From the NCBI GenBank assembly GCA_022539475.1, contig VCMS01000055.1, positions 62,001 to 126,000 of the forward strand: a stretch of 64,000 nucleotides of DNA, in the 5' to 3' direction. The position numbers and the translations under genes are program-made. Positions 27,401-36,650 of this stretch are shown here, piece by piece. The DNA is from Gracilaria domingensis. Taxonomy: Eukaryota; Rhodophyta; Florideophyceae; Gracilariales; Gracilariaceae. The first letter of the stretch is position 1. The number at the start of each line of letters is the position of its first letter. The notes beneath the pieces were generated by a model. It saw only the letters and a list, made by a program, of their open reading frames with translations, ran no database searches and was not told the DNA's origin.

Positions 27401-29427
27401 CGTAGAAATCCTTTCGAGTCGTCGTCCTCTGCGGTTTTCAATAGACGGTATCTCGAGCGCGGATTGTACAGCTTCGACAGCCGTCTGTTCTTAACTATAC
27501 CCTGGGAAGTGGACAACCTTGCGCGACGACGTTCCGTAAAATCATCCTCGAAGAAGGTATTTAGCTTTTTCCTGATATCTTCTTTCTGTGGTTTGTTTTG
27601 GTCCATAGGAGACTGAAAACTCTTGAACGCTGCTCGTACTAGATCGGTCGGAGACATTGTCGCCAGTCTTTCATCAACAACGGTGCCGTCTTCTTTATCG
27701 CCGAGGTGCGTCGCAGATGAATCAAGAGGCACTGAGTCTACCTCCATTTTTGTGGTTTGTCCGCCTTGTTTGCTAAACTGTGGAATGGTGGTCTCATCAT
27801 TCAAGTGGCGGTCAGTCAACTCCTGTCCATTTTCAGAGTTAGACTGGGCGATGGAGTTATCGTTGCCAGCAGGATTGTCCTCCTCTTCCTGAAGGCGGTC
27901 GTCCATTCCGTCTCGGAAGAACTCTGCAACTTCGTCCAGCGTACTGAAGTCAGTCACGCCCATACCAGCTCCGCCATGAAGAAAATCTGCTCCGTTTGAA
28001 ACATCTCCATCGAGCGGAAAAGAATCCAAACCATTATTGGTGTTCATAGCAAATGTTGAAGGTTCGTTCTTTACATTCTGTGCTGATGCAAGAACCGGGT
28101 GATTCTTCTGCCCTTGAGGGGTTTTCAGACCCAAATTTGCTGTCGCAGTGCCTCCTTGCGCAATGGTTGGTTCCTCTTTCGGTGCGTTTTGTGCGCCCAA
28201 CTCGCCAGGTTCAGAACTCGCCAGTATTGGCGTAAAAACTTGTTCGACGAGCGGATGATGCATAACGGGAACGGAGTCCTTCTTCCCATTCTGCTGAAGG
28301 GATCGAATGACTGCATTGATTGAATGCGCAGTAGGAGCGTCATCGGTAAATGGCATGGGAGGATCCCCGTCAGTGGACAGTGGGTCTGGATTCGGAGGGG
28401 GTGGCGGAGCAACTTGAGCGCCTCCAACAGGAGGACTAAACGGGGAGGGCGACCTGGGTCGCTTTCTCGACTTCCACAAGTTCGAGGCCTTGGCGCTCTT
28501 CTTCGGGTGCATAGTAGCTCTAGATAAGTCCGTGAGCTTAATTGGTTCGGCAGGTAACAAAGGCTCATTCGTAAGCACTACTGCTCGTGGAAAGGGGGCT
28601 TCTAAACCGTTCTCAAACTTGACAAATACTACAGAAGAGTCCAAATCGGGCGAAGAAGATGGTCCAGAAGCATACATGCCCGCTTCACGCCATCTGTTGA
28701 GAACCGATTCGGTCAAAGCATCACCGGCCGGTGCACGGGGGGATAAAACGGCTGGAGTACCAAGAGGGGCAGTTATAACGCGTAGAGGGTTTTTGGCGTC
28801 GCGCAGCAAGTCATGGTCAGCGATTTTACGAGCCTTGGAGTTGTTGACAGCAACTCTAATAATTATGCGAGATTCGGGTGGCGCAGAAAGCGATACGGAG
28901 AAGGAATACGAGAGACGGACGGATGGGTGCACGACCTGGTTGGAAACACGCAGTGCGCCTTGCGATTGCAGGGCTAGCACGATGGCGCGATGAATGGCGG
29001 TGGTGAACGCGTGGGTGTGTAGCGCAGGGGAAGCGGCGGTCCACGCGCCTTGCTCTTCCACAAGGAAAACATCGGAAAGCAAGGCCTTGGCGTGCTCTAG
29101 AGTAGGGGTGGCTCCGAAGACCCACAACGAGGCGGGAGGCGGCGGGCTGCGAGAGGGTTTGGGCGGTGGCTTGGGAGGAGGTGGGCGGATGAGAGAGGCA
29201 AGCGCGGCGGGAAGCTGCTCGGCAAGAAGCGCGAGCGCGACGGCGGGGAAGGCGGTTTGGGGGCCGACGCCGTGCTCAAGCCACTTTGCCCGTCGTGAGA
29301 CAGGCGAGGCGGGGTTGGAGCGGGGGTTGGGACGGAGCGCAAGTCGGATGAAGGGGACGGTGGAGAGGTTCTGAAGGGCGAGCACGGAGACGCTAACGGG
29401 GGGGTTGAAGGTGTGAGGCGGCTGCAT
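24424..29427 (-). CDS. MED13: Mediator subunit MED13, 1667 aa
   Basis: Links the CDK8 kinase module to core Mediator. A single intronless frame. The C-terminal third shows MED13 features: an Argonaute-MID/PIWI-like region with KNVEYVAIAPEDI then LLRDVSSAYEECSFGTHTLF (about 1030-1070), and the terminal block with ADIVLHLGYTFCDITNRFVF, AWTDQRGELLDIATVPV and LEDWDWVIGKV. The N-terminus (VSVSVLALQNLSTVPFIRLA) fits the MED13 N-domain. The middle (about 350-850) is disordered and Ser/acid-rich, as usual. It is shorter than human MED13 (about 2170). The ATG at 29427 is preceded by a sense C15 tract (29439-29453). Assignment rests on remembered motif similarity. Confidence 0.85.
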   Translation of the reverse strand: MQPPHTFNPPVSVSVLALQNLSTVPFIRLALRPNPRSNPASPVSRRAKWLEHGVGPQTAFPAVALALLAEQLPAALASLIRPPPPKPPPKPSRSPPPPASLWVFGATPTLEHAKALLSDVFLVEEQGAWTAASPALHTHAFTTAIHRAIVLALQSQGALRVSNQVVHPSVRLSYSFSVSLSAPPESRIIIRVAVNNSKARKIADHDLLRDAKNPLRVITAPLGTPAVLSPRAPAGDALTESVLNRWREAGMYASGPSSSPDLDSSVVFVKFENGLEAPFPRAVVLTNEPLLPAEPIKLTDLSRATMHPKKSAKASNLWKSRKRPRSPSPFSPPVGGAQVAPPPPPNPDPLSTDGDPPMPFTDDAPTAHSINAVIRSLQQNGKKDSVPVMHHPLVEQVFTPILASSEPGELGAQNAPKEEPTIAQGGTATANLGLKTPQGQKNHPVLASAQNVKNEPSTFAMNTNNGLDSFPLDGDVSNGADFLHGGAGMGVTDFSTLDEVAEFFRDGMDDRLQEEEDNPAGNDNSIAQSNSENGQELTDRHLNDETTIPQFSKQGGQTTKMEVDSVPLDSSATHLGDKEDGTVVDERLATMSPTDLVRAAFKSFQSPMDQNKPQKEDIRKKLNTFFEDDFTERRRARLSTSQGIVKNRRLSKLYNPRSRYRLLKTAEDDDSKGFLRSDQTLMCQNDSMRRRKSLYIPRKKLKAFSRRRQRGEVKDTSFLRMGSKWEVSESDDEPEQQVTDAVKGQFSSAKLLSLDDLDRCIEKGDNQSTLGDRNLETDALKLADSVAIDCASACYVLSADKIPLSGLSPSLNENSLSQSSLHGVREEDQKPISTVQMGPLASKKFPPHPSTKPFLPPIAGSPSGRSSIKRDGEVFNLMLLLEMQLFSMNELSLFRGNVNDPMERVSNDKDTDMVSSATMRRVLLGLPRALETSHVFKTCLESLGCGPKLSENTIRESCLSEIEGSIQNPEQNTPSVLGPLSINEYMGKSATVFPLNPPKVCVGYNKEWMETFGGALPTWEKAGFEPYSERKNVEYVAIAPEDIQQDVDVLLRDVSSAYEECSFGTHTLFPFERVAFIANSVVDTASSENESGTSLSEAEKAMTEQYQLYVKALCTKLASLTREGRKNKISAPTNIVAYVISPFEKKRTAANVALLRAVSPLVNAVPDAIPSGIGAPPPIPNLPAAPWRASSSKGIVSLTVRVLPREVVYRNLAGSVDADRMSDRSLRPQLMKAISFAVFNSIRTKRVRMPSTDSDVASVLSRASLMPDDLMSPMTPDIGTESPGGTSITPVSPLGASTEEAVPHTSQVASQSLHVGHIDQSCALSPSFLYEPSIVLAGVGKHMGQTGARADIVLHLGYTFCDITNRFVFAWTDQRGELLDIATVPVVRTAMTSSRRKAFWGMWARGQRWRISYVDEVHVTVSRLGKMAPGELEDWDWVIGKVMSSKSSLSEKSSDEDNCVAVVRRFPPLQQQKSDDVNDVYTEFSTPATPGVSQPASSGAVVKGTPSMDVRMPPVCSVSVASVCNLETHLFLEESMDINADRRDFAIVGKERLSRGKNAQATAVLVRYERDGMKALEVNVLRHYGSAGHSEEMSDERSPWDSFDVQTVAHTIISNFHELRYTASPPCWPAQKWLSMYPVHMDAIRGYRANLRQVHRYGLGAHIIAPR

Positions 29428-30324
29428 CGCGACGAAGAGGGGGGGGGGGGGGGACGCGGAGCGGGGAGAGGGAGAGGGAGCGGGAGCGGCGCGCGGAAGG
29501 TAAGGGACGGCGGGGGGGGCGGCGTCGGAAGGGGAGCGAAGGGGAGCGAGCGCGGCGGGACGAATCGAGCGCGTGTGCGACAGATGTGCGCAGGCGGGGC
29601 TGGACGCGCAGTTTTAGGGGCGCGGCGCAGCAACCGCGGGCAATGCGCATGCGTAGCATTTCGCGTTGCCGCCGCGCACATGCCAAATCAGCGCGTTTTG
29701 CGCGCTTTCCGCAGCCATGGCGCGTGACCGCGCTCTCAGGTGCGCCGCTCTGCTGCCGCACCCGCTGTAAGCGCCGCGGCCAATGGGCGCCGCACAGGTG
29801 GCCGCGGCGCGCGCGCATTGGGCGATGCACCGGCCACTTTGCTCTGGTTGGCTGCATCTCCCTCAGATTCTACGCCGTGGTCCTACGCGCCGTTTCGACG
29901 CGCGCCCCGGTGCCTGGCGCCGTCGTAGCTACTGACGTCTTTGGCGCGGCTACTGCGCCGCTCCTCCAACGGGCGTCGGGCAAGGTCCGCCGCCACGCTG
30001 CCGACGTCACCTTCTCGCCAATCCGCGAACCCTGTCGCACATCTTTGTGCCTAACGGCGCTTTCGTCGCAAATTGCTCGCTCGCTCACGCCGTGAGCAGT
30101 GCACCAGCATGTAAACGGTACAAAGTCTTTGTAATCGATCGCCAGCGCCACGTCGACATCCTAGCCTTCCTTCTAATTAAAGTGCCAAACTGCCCTCGCC
30201 CCATCTCTTGAAACAAAGCGCGTCGCCAGCTGCACAATGTCTGCCGTCCAGACAGCCACTTCACAGTTCTCTAGCCGCGTAGCACGTCTATTATCGTAAA
30301 GTACCTTTCCTGCTACCACCCGCC
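29428..30324. promoter_or_regulatory. divergent promoter between MED13 and the S1 protease
   Basis: 897 bp that are GC-rich near MED13, with CCAAT boxes at 29780-29784, 29817-29821 (inverted) and 30018-30022. No gene is supported. Confidence 0.45.
29439..29453. repeat. G15 homopolymer (C15 leader of MED13)
   Basis: Fifteen G on the plus strand, 11 bases before the MED13 start codon in sense orientation. Confidence 0.9.
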
Positions 30325-31383
30325 ATGCCCGAGCGTTCAACGCTACCAGCCCTTTTTGTCCTTTGCGCGGCGTCGCTCTTGTTGCTATCCGAATCGGCTG
30401 TTGTCTCCAATCAGCAGAACGATTCACAGCTTGACCATGCCTCATCAAGAGTGATTCACGGAGTGCCTGTAACTGACCAGAAAGAGTACCCGTTTGTCGT
30501 CGATCTCTCCCGGCATGATATGGCAATCTCATCATCTCGATTCTGCACCGGTACGCTGGTCACCCCGGATATCGTTCTAACAGCCGCCCATTGCGTGCTC
30601 AATGACGGCTACGACTCCCCCGTCTTTGCCACTATTGGTCGCATAGAGCTGGAGGACAAGCATTCTCGAAACGAGCACGCGCAAACATTCAGGACAATTG
30701 CAAGCATCGCTCATCCGGAGTATACCGGACTTGGCTCACCGAATGACGTCGCCCTAGTATTGCTCAATGAATCCTCCTCCGCCCCTACAGTCAAGCTGGC
30801 CGATTCAGCTCCTAAGAAAGACGACGTTGCATGGGTCGTGGGGTATGGCATTCAGATGTTGGGCACAGTTGAAAAGTCTGCTCAGCCAGTAGAGGTTCTC
30901 TCTGGAAGGCTTCAGAAAACAGCTCTTCGAATCGAAGAGAAGTCGTTTTGCGACGGTCCGCAAGGTCAGTGGAAGACTGCGGATGGTATGATATGTACAG
31001 CTGGTGTGAAAGAGGGATCATCTGCTTGTCGAGGTGATTCTGGAGGAGGACTTTTCTTGTTGGAACAAACCGCAGAGAATGAACGAGAAGCAGTTCAGGT
31101 TGGCGTCGTCAGTTATGGGGATGCTAAATGTGCATCAGAGGAATCGGGAGTGTTTACTGATGTTGCAAGTAATTTAGATTGGATCAAAGCGTCAGCGGAA
31201 AAGTTGCAAGTAGCGTTCTTTCCAGACCAAACTGAATCGCAACCTCAAGAAACCCCAACTGAGGAGCCAAAGGATGCGCAACTAAGTTTCCGAGCGGAGA
31301 CGACAACTCGGACGGGGAGTGGGAATGAGAGGAAATTCTTACCATTCCCTTCGGCAGAACCATCAGACCCTAAACCTGTTTAA
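30325..31383 (+). CDS. secreted chymotrypsin-family (S1) serine protease, 352 aa
   Basis: A signal peptide (hydrophobic 8-22) is followed by a short propeptide and the activation site SSRVIHGVPV. The mature domain shows the His box VLTAAHC (H89), the Asp box NDVALVLL (D141) and the Ser box CRGDSGGGLF (S239). The residue equivalent to chymotrypsin 189 is Ser233, not Asp, so trypsin-like cleavage after Lys/Arg is not expected. Cysteines flank the active His (C74, C90) and Ser (C224, C235) as usual. A 60-residue Glu/Pro/Thr-rich tail follows the catalytic domain. Likely secreted or vacuolar. No intron. Confidence 0.92.
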   Translation: MPERSTLPALFVLCAASLLLLSESAVVSNQQNDSQLDHASSRVIHGVPVTDQKEYPFVVDLSRHDMAISSSRFCTGTLVTPDIVLTAAHCVLNDGYDSPVFATIGRIELEDKHSRNEHAQTFRTIASIAHPEYTGLGSPNDVALVLLNESSSAPTVKLADSAPKKDDVAWVVGYGIQMLGTVEKSAQPVEVLSGRLQKTALRIEEKSFCDGPQGQWKTADGMICTAGVKEGSSACRGDSGGGLFLLEQTAENEREAVQVGVVSYGDAKCASEESGVFTDVASNLDWIKASAEKLQVAFFPDQTESQPQETPTEEPKDAQLSFRAETTTRTGSGNERKFLPFPSAEPSDPKPV

Positions 31384-32600
31384 TGGAGTCCAGGTTTAAA
31401 GGCAAAGAACAAATGTATTATTCGACAATGGACTAGGAAGATCATCTTCCTAGAAATTTGGCTTAAAAGAAAAAAGTTTACTCAGTTCCCTCATTAACAG
31501 AATCTTGCGGCTTCAAGACAAAATGCTGTCACTTCGAAAATATCATTCGTCAACATCCGTTCATTCTCGTTGAGATTTTTGTCATGCAGATAGTATGAAG
31601 TACGATGGTAGTACCGTATGTAGTACCATCATGGTACCTTCACCCTCCCACTTGCATATGCTCGTGCCTGTAGTACAGAATGCACGAATAGCCGGGCTAA
31701 CAAAGAAAGAGGACCAGTACAGATGCGGACGGGTCGGCTTAGCCAACTGCACCGCCCCATTATTTTGAGCCTGGCTGACAGGGCATGGAACAAAGAGCTC
31801 GTTCGGTTGAAAAGAATTGTTGCCTCTGATTCTCTTGTCCAATAAAATCTCTCACAGAAGTTCAGCGGAACTTTGGGTGGCGGAGGAGGCGAGAAGCATG
31901 CACCCACCATTGTTGCCAGCATTCGTCCTGTATCTATCAATCTTGATTCAAAACGGGGGCAAGGCTTGCTTTGTACAAATCCTCCGGAGAGTACAACGCC
32001 TTGGACCTAGTGAGGATTATTTGTTCAGTTGTTCTGCATGACTTTGTCACACCTGATTGAACAAAGAAGATTAGCTACATACCCTTGTAAGTCCATGCTA
32101 ACGATAGCAAGCTGCCGGCATCCTAGATACCGCACAACAGAATCGCTGTCAGAAACAGAGAAGCTCCGATAATCTTCTCTAGAATTGCAAACTTGATACT
32201 CTCTCTCTCTCTTCCGCCTTCATAAATGTTCAAAGCGTGTTACCTTACGACCTCAATCGTTCGAAGGTCACAAGTTTTGACAAAGTCAGCGCAACCCCGC
32301 GGAAGAAAAACTTTCGGCGCTGACACCTGAGGACGTGAGGAGCATTTTGATCCTTCAGTTCCACTTTTGATGAGCAACTTGGGATATTTTGCAAATAGTT
32401 TTAACGACATCACACCGGCCACAAATCGAGATTCTCCGCGTTGGATCTAACGTCGCCAGCGCTTGTGCGCAACTGCGCGGCAATTTGATGACCATCTGCT
32501 GGCGCTACCGGTACCGCAACAACGTCGTTTCCAGAGTTTCTCTAAACAAGAGCTTGCTCGATACTTGTCGGGCGCATTGCTCTTGATCAGTTTTGCAGCG
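31384..32600. other. intergenic, no supported gene; one perfect palindrome
   Basis: 1217 bp. A 21-bp palindrome lies 50 bp past the protease stop (separate entry). A smaller inverted pair, GATGGTA/TACCATC with the word GTAGTACC repeated, occurs near 31605-31631. Open frames are short and lack family features. The right end holds the FAHD1 promoter. Confidence 0.5.
31433..31453. terminator. palindrome downstream of the S1 protease
   Basis: CTAGGAAGAT and ATCTTCCTAG pair perfectly around a single C. In RNA this gives a short hairpin in the protease 3' UTR. A role in 3' processing or stability is only a guess. Confidence 0.4.
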
Positions 32601-33438
32601 ATGGCAAATGCACTTCGCCACGCGGACGCTCTGCTTCAGAAAGCATCACGGAAAGCCATAGCGGTGGGTTTGTGCACGCGCAGTTGCATCTTCCGCTCAT
32701 GAACAATGTTGTTTCTAACCTCTTGCTCCTCTTCGTTCAGGTCGGTCTAAATTATGTGGACCATGCAAAAGAAATGGGCTCCAAAGCAGATCGCACGGCT
32801 CCCATATGGTTCTTCAAACCATCCACATCGTATCTTGCTCAAAACGCCGGTCCTATTCAAATTCCACCAACCGCTGTTGCCCATCATGAAGGTAGAGTTG
32901 CAGTTCCTCAATACTGGCCGTTCTATTGCTTATTAACGCGAATTTTCTATCTCATGTTTTGCCCGCAGTGGAGCTCGGCGTAGTAATAGGTCGACCTGCA
33001 AAGGATGTTAAAGCTGCGGATGCCATGAAGCACGTGGCCGGGTATGTATGTGCCATAGATGTAACCGCAAGAAACTGGCAATCAGAAGCGAAGAAAATTG
33101 GAAGACCATGGGCGATTGCAAAAGGGTGCGATACATTCCTGCCGTTATCGACAATTGTTCCTCCGGATGCCATCAAGATTACCAAGGAGGGTGTGATTGA
33201 CGTAAACCTTTATCTTGATGTGAACGGCGAACGAAGGCAATATGGATCGACAAAAGATATGATCTGGACGATCCCGGAACTAATCGAGCACATATCAAGC
33301 CATGTGACTTTGGAGGAATGGGACCTGATTTTAACGGGGACACCCTCAGGAGTTGGGGAATTCCGGCCGGGAGATAGGATCAGAGCTGGAATAGAAGGTC
33401 TGCTGGAAATGGAGTTTGGTGCCGCTTTGAGAGCCTAA
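32601..33438 (+). CDS. FAHD1: FAHD1-like acylpyruvase/oxaloacetate decarboxylase, three exons, 227 aa
   Basis: A fumarylacetoacetate-hydrolase-fold enzyme that hydrolyses acylpyruvates and decarboxylates oxaloacetate, usually in mitochondria. Exons are 32601-32663, 32741-32891 and 32969-33438; both introns are 77 bp (donors GTGGGT and GTAGAG, acceptors TTCAG and CGCAG). Joined protein motifs: AVGLNYVDHAKEMGS across intron 1, FFKPSTSYL, and HHEVELGVVIGR across intron 2, which supplies the metal-binding His-Glu-x-Glu. Later come GYVCAIDVTARNWQ, AKGCDTFLPLST and ILTGTPSGVGEFRPGD. Length matches human FAHD1 (about 221). The short N-terminus (MANALRHADALLQKASRK) could be a weak presequence. Confidence 0.9.
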
Positions 33439-33647
33439 TGCTCAGAATAGCATACATTAAGCAATGGATGGAAAGCAGAGACAGTTACATGCAAGAAGAG
33501 GATTTGAACGGGCACAAGCAAACAAAATGCAAGATGAAAAACCAAAACCGACTTTATAGAACTCACAAGCGCGGTAATCAAGTACAAGAAAACTCACTGC
33601 CACGTCATGCAACAAAAACAAAGTCTATGACGAATACGGATCCGAAA

Positions 33648-34140
33648 TTATTGAGTGTTAGCTTTGAGGAAGGCAATAAGATCGGCGCGATCTTTTTCCT
33701 TCTTCAGTCCAGCGAAAACCATCTTCGTTCCCTTGATGTACTTCTTGGGGTTAAGCAGGTAGTCAAACAAGGTTTGGTCGCCCCAAATAATGCCGGAATT
33801 CTTGTTAGCAGCAGTGTAGGCGAAGCCGTCTACGGTTCCGGCTGTACGGCCGAACAAACCCCACAGATTCGGTCCTTGCTTGGTACCGCCTCCTTGCTCG
33901 TCTTGATTGATACGCAAAGCACGATGTCATACGCGTAGCATTCGGTCGAGGAGCAGTGGATATGGCGATTTGTTCAGAAAGAGGGCGATCCTGGTGTCAG
34001 CGTCTTTTGCTTGCAGGATGACGTAAACAAATTTGTCCGCGGAGATGAAAAGACGTTGTTCACTTACAGGTATGACATTGAGAGCATTTTGTCTTGAAGA
34101 TCTTTGCTCCCTTGGTAACATCGCCACCCGGAACTCCCAT
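33648..34140 (-). CDS. CYC1: cytochrome c, two exons, 108 aa
   Basis: The soluble electron carrier between complexes III and IV in the mitochondrial intermembrane space. Exon 1 is 34140-34068 and exon 2 is 33901-33648, with a 166-bp intron (donor GTAAGT). Exon 1 gives [20 protein letters not shown] and the haem motif CSQCH (C19, C22, H23). Splicing joins CHT to [20 protein letters not shown], exactly as expected for the family. Exon 2 carries the axial Met in [17 protein letters not shown] and ends KANTQ. The intron falls directly after the haem motif. The symbol is used for the soluble cytochrome c, not cytochrome c1. Confidence 0.95.
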
Positions 34141-34832
34141 ATTTGTGGATGTTGAACGAATGCGCAAACGAGAAACGAAGGCAGCTTCTAGCGGATCGGC
34201 CTGAAAAGAGCGGAGAAGAAGCGCAGGGGCGAAGGATGGCCGGCGTGGGCGATGAATAATGCTTTGCAAGCCATTGCCCGTGCAATGCGCACCCGCGGCA
34301 GAAGAACTGGACGGTTGCAATTCGCTGAACAGACGGAGGTTGCCATTTCAGGGCCTGCCACACCAGCCACTACGAACACGACAAGTGGCCCGCAAGTCCC
34401 CCTCGTCATGCTTGGAAGCGCGGCCCAATCAAGAGACAACAGGTGGTGGTAACTGACACCTGAAACGGCGTCCGCACAGCTGTGACACATGTGCTCGTTG
34501 CCGGTCGTGCCGCAGCCAATGCGCGCAGACAATGTCCACGTTCTCGTCCACGTCAACATCAAGATTCTGCTCTTCTCGCGTGAACGACGCGTGGGCGCCT
34601 TTTCGACGAACGATCACACGTCCGTCAGCGCCGCTGCGACTCAGGCGCGGCAAGCACGTGCGCGTCTTTGTAGCTATAGATTCGCGTTCATTCCCACAGC
34701 CTCTCGGCGAGACGCTGCGTAGACCTCCGCAGCGTTGCTGTGTGCTCCATAGTTGTCCCACTTCGTTTTCGGGCAGTCATACCACTCAGCTCATTCCTTC
34801 TGCCCAAAGCTTCTAGCGCGAACAGTTACGTC
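34141..34832. promoter_or_regulatory. divergent promoter between cytochrome c and the HAD gene
   Basis: 692 bp between divergent starts. Open frames on both strands lack family features and there are no repeats. No clear TATA box. Confidence 0.4.
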
Positions 34833-35625
34833 ATGGCGCCTGAGTCGTTGCAGAGGAGGCTCGCTGCCATTTTCTTTGACCTCGATGGAACGTACGTGTT
34901 TCCCTACTAAAAGTATCACCACTTGTACACCCGAATTCCCAAACTCACCTATGGCTTGTAATTACGTCCTACCACACAGTTGTTTGAATAGCGATTCTAT
35001 CCACTTTGAGTGCTATAGAGATACGTTGCTGGAATTGGTTCCAAGCTTCAATAACGGGCAGCCAATTACCAGAGAATACTATGATTCGGATATGTCAGGT
35101 CGTCAAAACCCAGAGCTCGTGGCACAAATATTGCCTCAGCTTTCACTGGAAGAGCAGACGCACATATGGAAAACCAAAGAAAGTCGTTACGAAGACGTCA
35201 TATCCCAGGGTGTTTCCGCTATTACCGGGCTCAAACAGCTTCTGGAGCGTTGCGAAAAAGAAGGAATCATTACTTATGTAGTCACAAATGCGCCGAAGGA
35301 TACCTGCGTGAAGACTATGGAATCCATAGAAATCACCAAGTTCTTTGGAACACGCGTTGTAGTGGCTGAAGAATGTGAGCGTCCGAAACCACATCCAGCT
35401 CCGTACTTGCGCGCAATGGAACTTGCTTCCGTGTCTGCAAGCGAGGCGATTGCTTTTGAAGATTCGCCGAGTGGCACTACTAGCGCTACTGCAGCTGGAT
35501 TATTAACAGTGGGAATGCGTTCAACGCAGACCGATGAAGCTTTACGTTCTTTTGGCGCGGCATTTACTGTGAGTGACTACAATGACCCGAAACTTGTCAG
35601 CGCCTTATCGATGTGGCTCAAGTAG
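34833..35625 (+). CDS. HAD-superfamily sugar-phosphate phosphatase-like hydrolase, two exons, 234 aa
   Basis: Exon 1 is 34833-34891 and exon 2 is 34980-35625; the 88-bp intron (donor GTACGT, acceptor CACAG) interrupts motif I. Joined, motif I reads FFDLDGTCLNSDSIHF. A helical cap follows (YRDTLLELVPSF to KESRYEDV). Motif II is VTNAP, motif III the Lys in ERPKPHPAPYL, and motif IV FEDSPSGTTSA. The cap position makes it subfamily IA, like beta-phosphoglucomutase, glycerol-3-phosphate phosphatase and plant GS1-type phosphatases. Substrate cannot be told. No transit peptide. The stop is 5 bp from the stop of the convergent RING gene. Confidence 0.85.
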
Positions 35626-35630
35626 AGATA

Positions 35631-36140
35631 TCAACTGTACATAAATGATTGCATGGATGAGACAGCAGCTTGTCGTCTTTGTCGCTTCTTTTCTTCTTCG
35701 TATTCACGATTGTCCGTCGGTAATTCTTTTCTGCACATGGGGCATGTGCAATGTTGCTTTAACCACGGAACAATACATTCTGAATGATACATATGACCAC
35801 ATGGTAACCGTCTCGCAATCTCGTGTAGTTCGAATTGCTCAGTGCATATGGGACATGAGTTGAGCTGACCTTTGTCGTTCTTCTTCACGTTTACATATGG
35901 TAAAGATTGAATTGCTTCTTCAGAAGCGGGCGGAGTTCCAGATATCGTTGGGTCACCTTCGGCCAATTCAGCAAGTATCGTTCGCACCTGTTCTGTCAAA
36001 CGTTCGTCATCTGCGCCACCGTTTTCAGAATAGAGCTCCGCTAAGGAGGCGGCGAAGCGAAGTACGATAGTCGCTCGCGACGTTGAACGTCGCTCCGAGT
36101 CATCAGCGCTGATATCATGTTCCTGAAAGTACAGTTCCAT
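35631..36140 (-). CDS. RING-H2 zinc-finger protein (probable E3 ubiquitin ligase), 169 aa
   Basis: The C-terminal half holds a complete RING-H2: CPIC, then RRLPCGHMYHSECIVPWLKQ, then CTCPMCRKELP, in the order C3H2C3 as in RNF126/RNF115 and plant RING-H2 ligases. It is preceded by IQSLPYVNVKKND, the usual short element just before this RING type. The N-terminus (MELYFQEHDISADDS) is acidic without membrane segments, so the ligase is probably soluble. The tail is Lys/Arg/Gln-rich. The start is the first in-frame ATG at 36140. Its 3' end nearly abuts the HAD gene. Confidence 0.9.
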   Translation of the reverse strand: MELYFQEHDISADDSERRSTSRATIVLRFAASLAELYSENGGADDERLTEQVRTILAELAEGDPTISGTPPASEEAIQSLPYVNVKKNDKGQLNSCPICTEQFELHEIARRLPCGHMYHSECIVPWLKQHCTCPMCRKELPTDNREYEEEKKRQRRQAAVSSMQSFMYS

Positions 36141-36650
36141 AGTGTGATGAATATGACGGTGGTACGGTTGCAACCGAGGTATTATTATTAGCCAGACTCT
36201 ACAAACGAAAGTGGGACGCGTGTAGTTGGGCGGTTGAAAGGGCTTTTGGGATACAAGTCCCTCGTTACAAAGACAGTTTTGTTGCCTCCAGCAAGAGGGC
36301 GGTAGAAGGCTACTTCTGTAGAGTTAGTCACAGCTGAAGGGGTCCAACACACGGGGAGCTATTTCGCATGCGCACAGATGCGGCCCAATCTGACAATCTG
36401 GGTGGCAAAAAATGATGTAAACGTTTAGATGGATGTGGCTAACACAAATGCTAGGCATGCTGGCTTTGGAGTCATATTCGCGTGGCAGGGATGCTGGAAG
36501 GTCGAAACAGAAACAAGTGACATTCGCATGCGGTCAATTGGACGGTACGATCGATTTTTACCTGACTACCGCGTGGTGCATAGTCTATCATGCTCACGAT
36601 GATAAGGCACATAGGTTACGATACAATGCAAGAGAAAAGGAATTCAGGGC
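36141..36650 (-). promoter_or_regulatory. 5' flank of the RING gene
   Basis: 510 bp between two minus-strand genes. No RNA gene, repeat or clear TATA box is seen. Confidence 0.35.
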
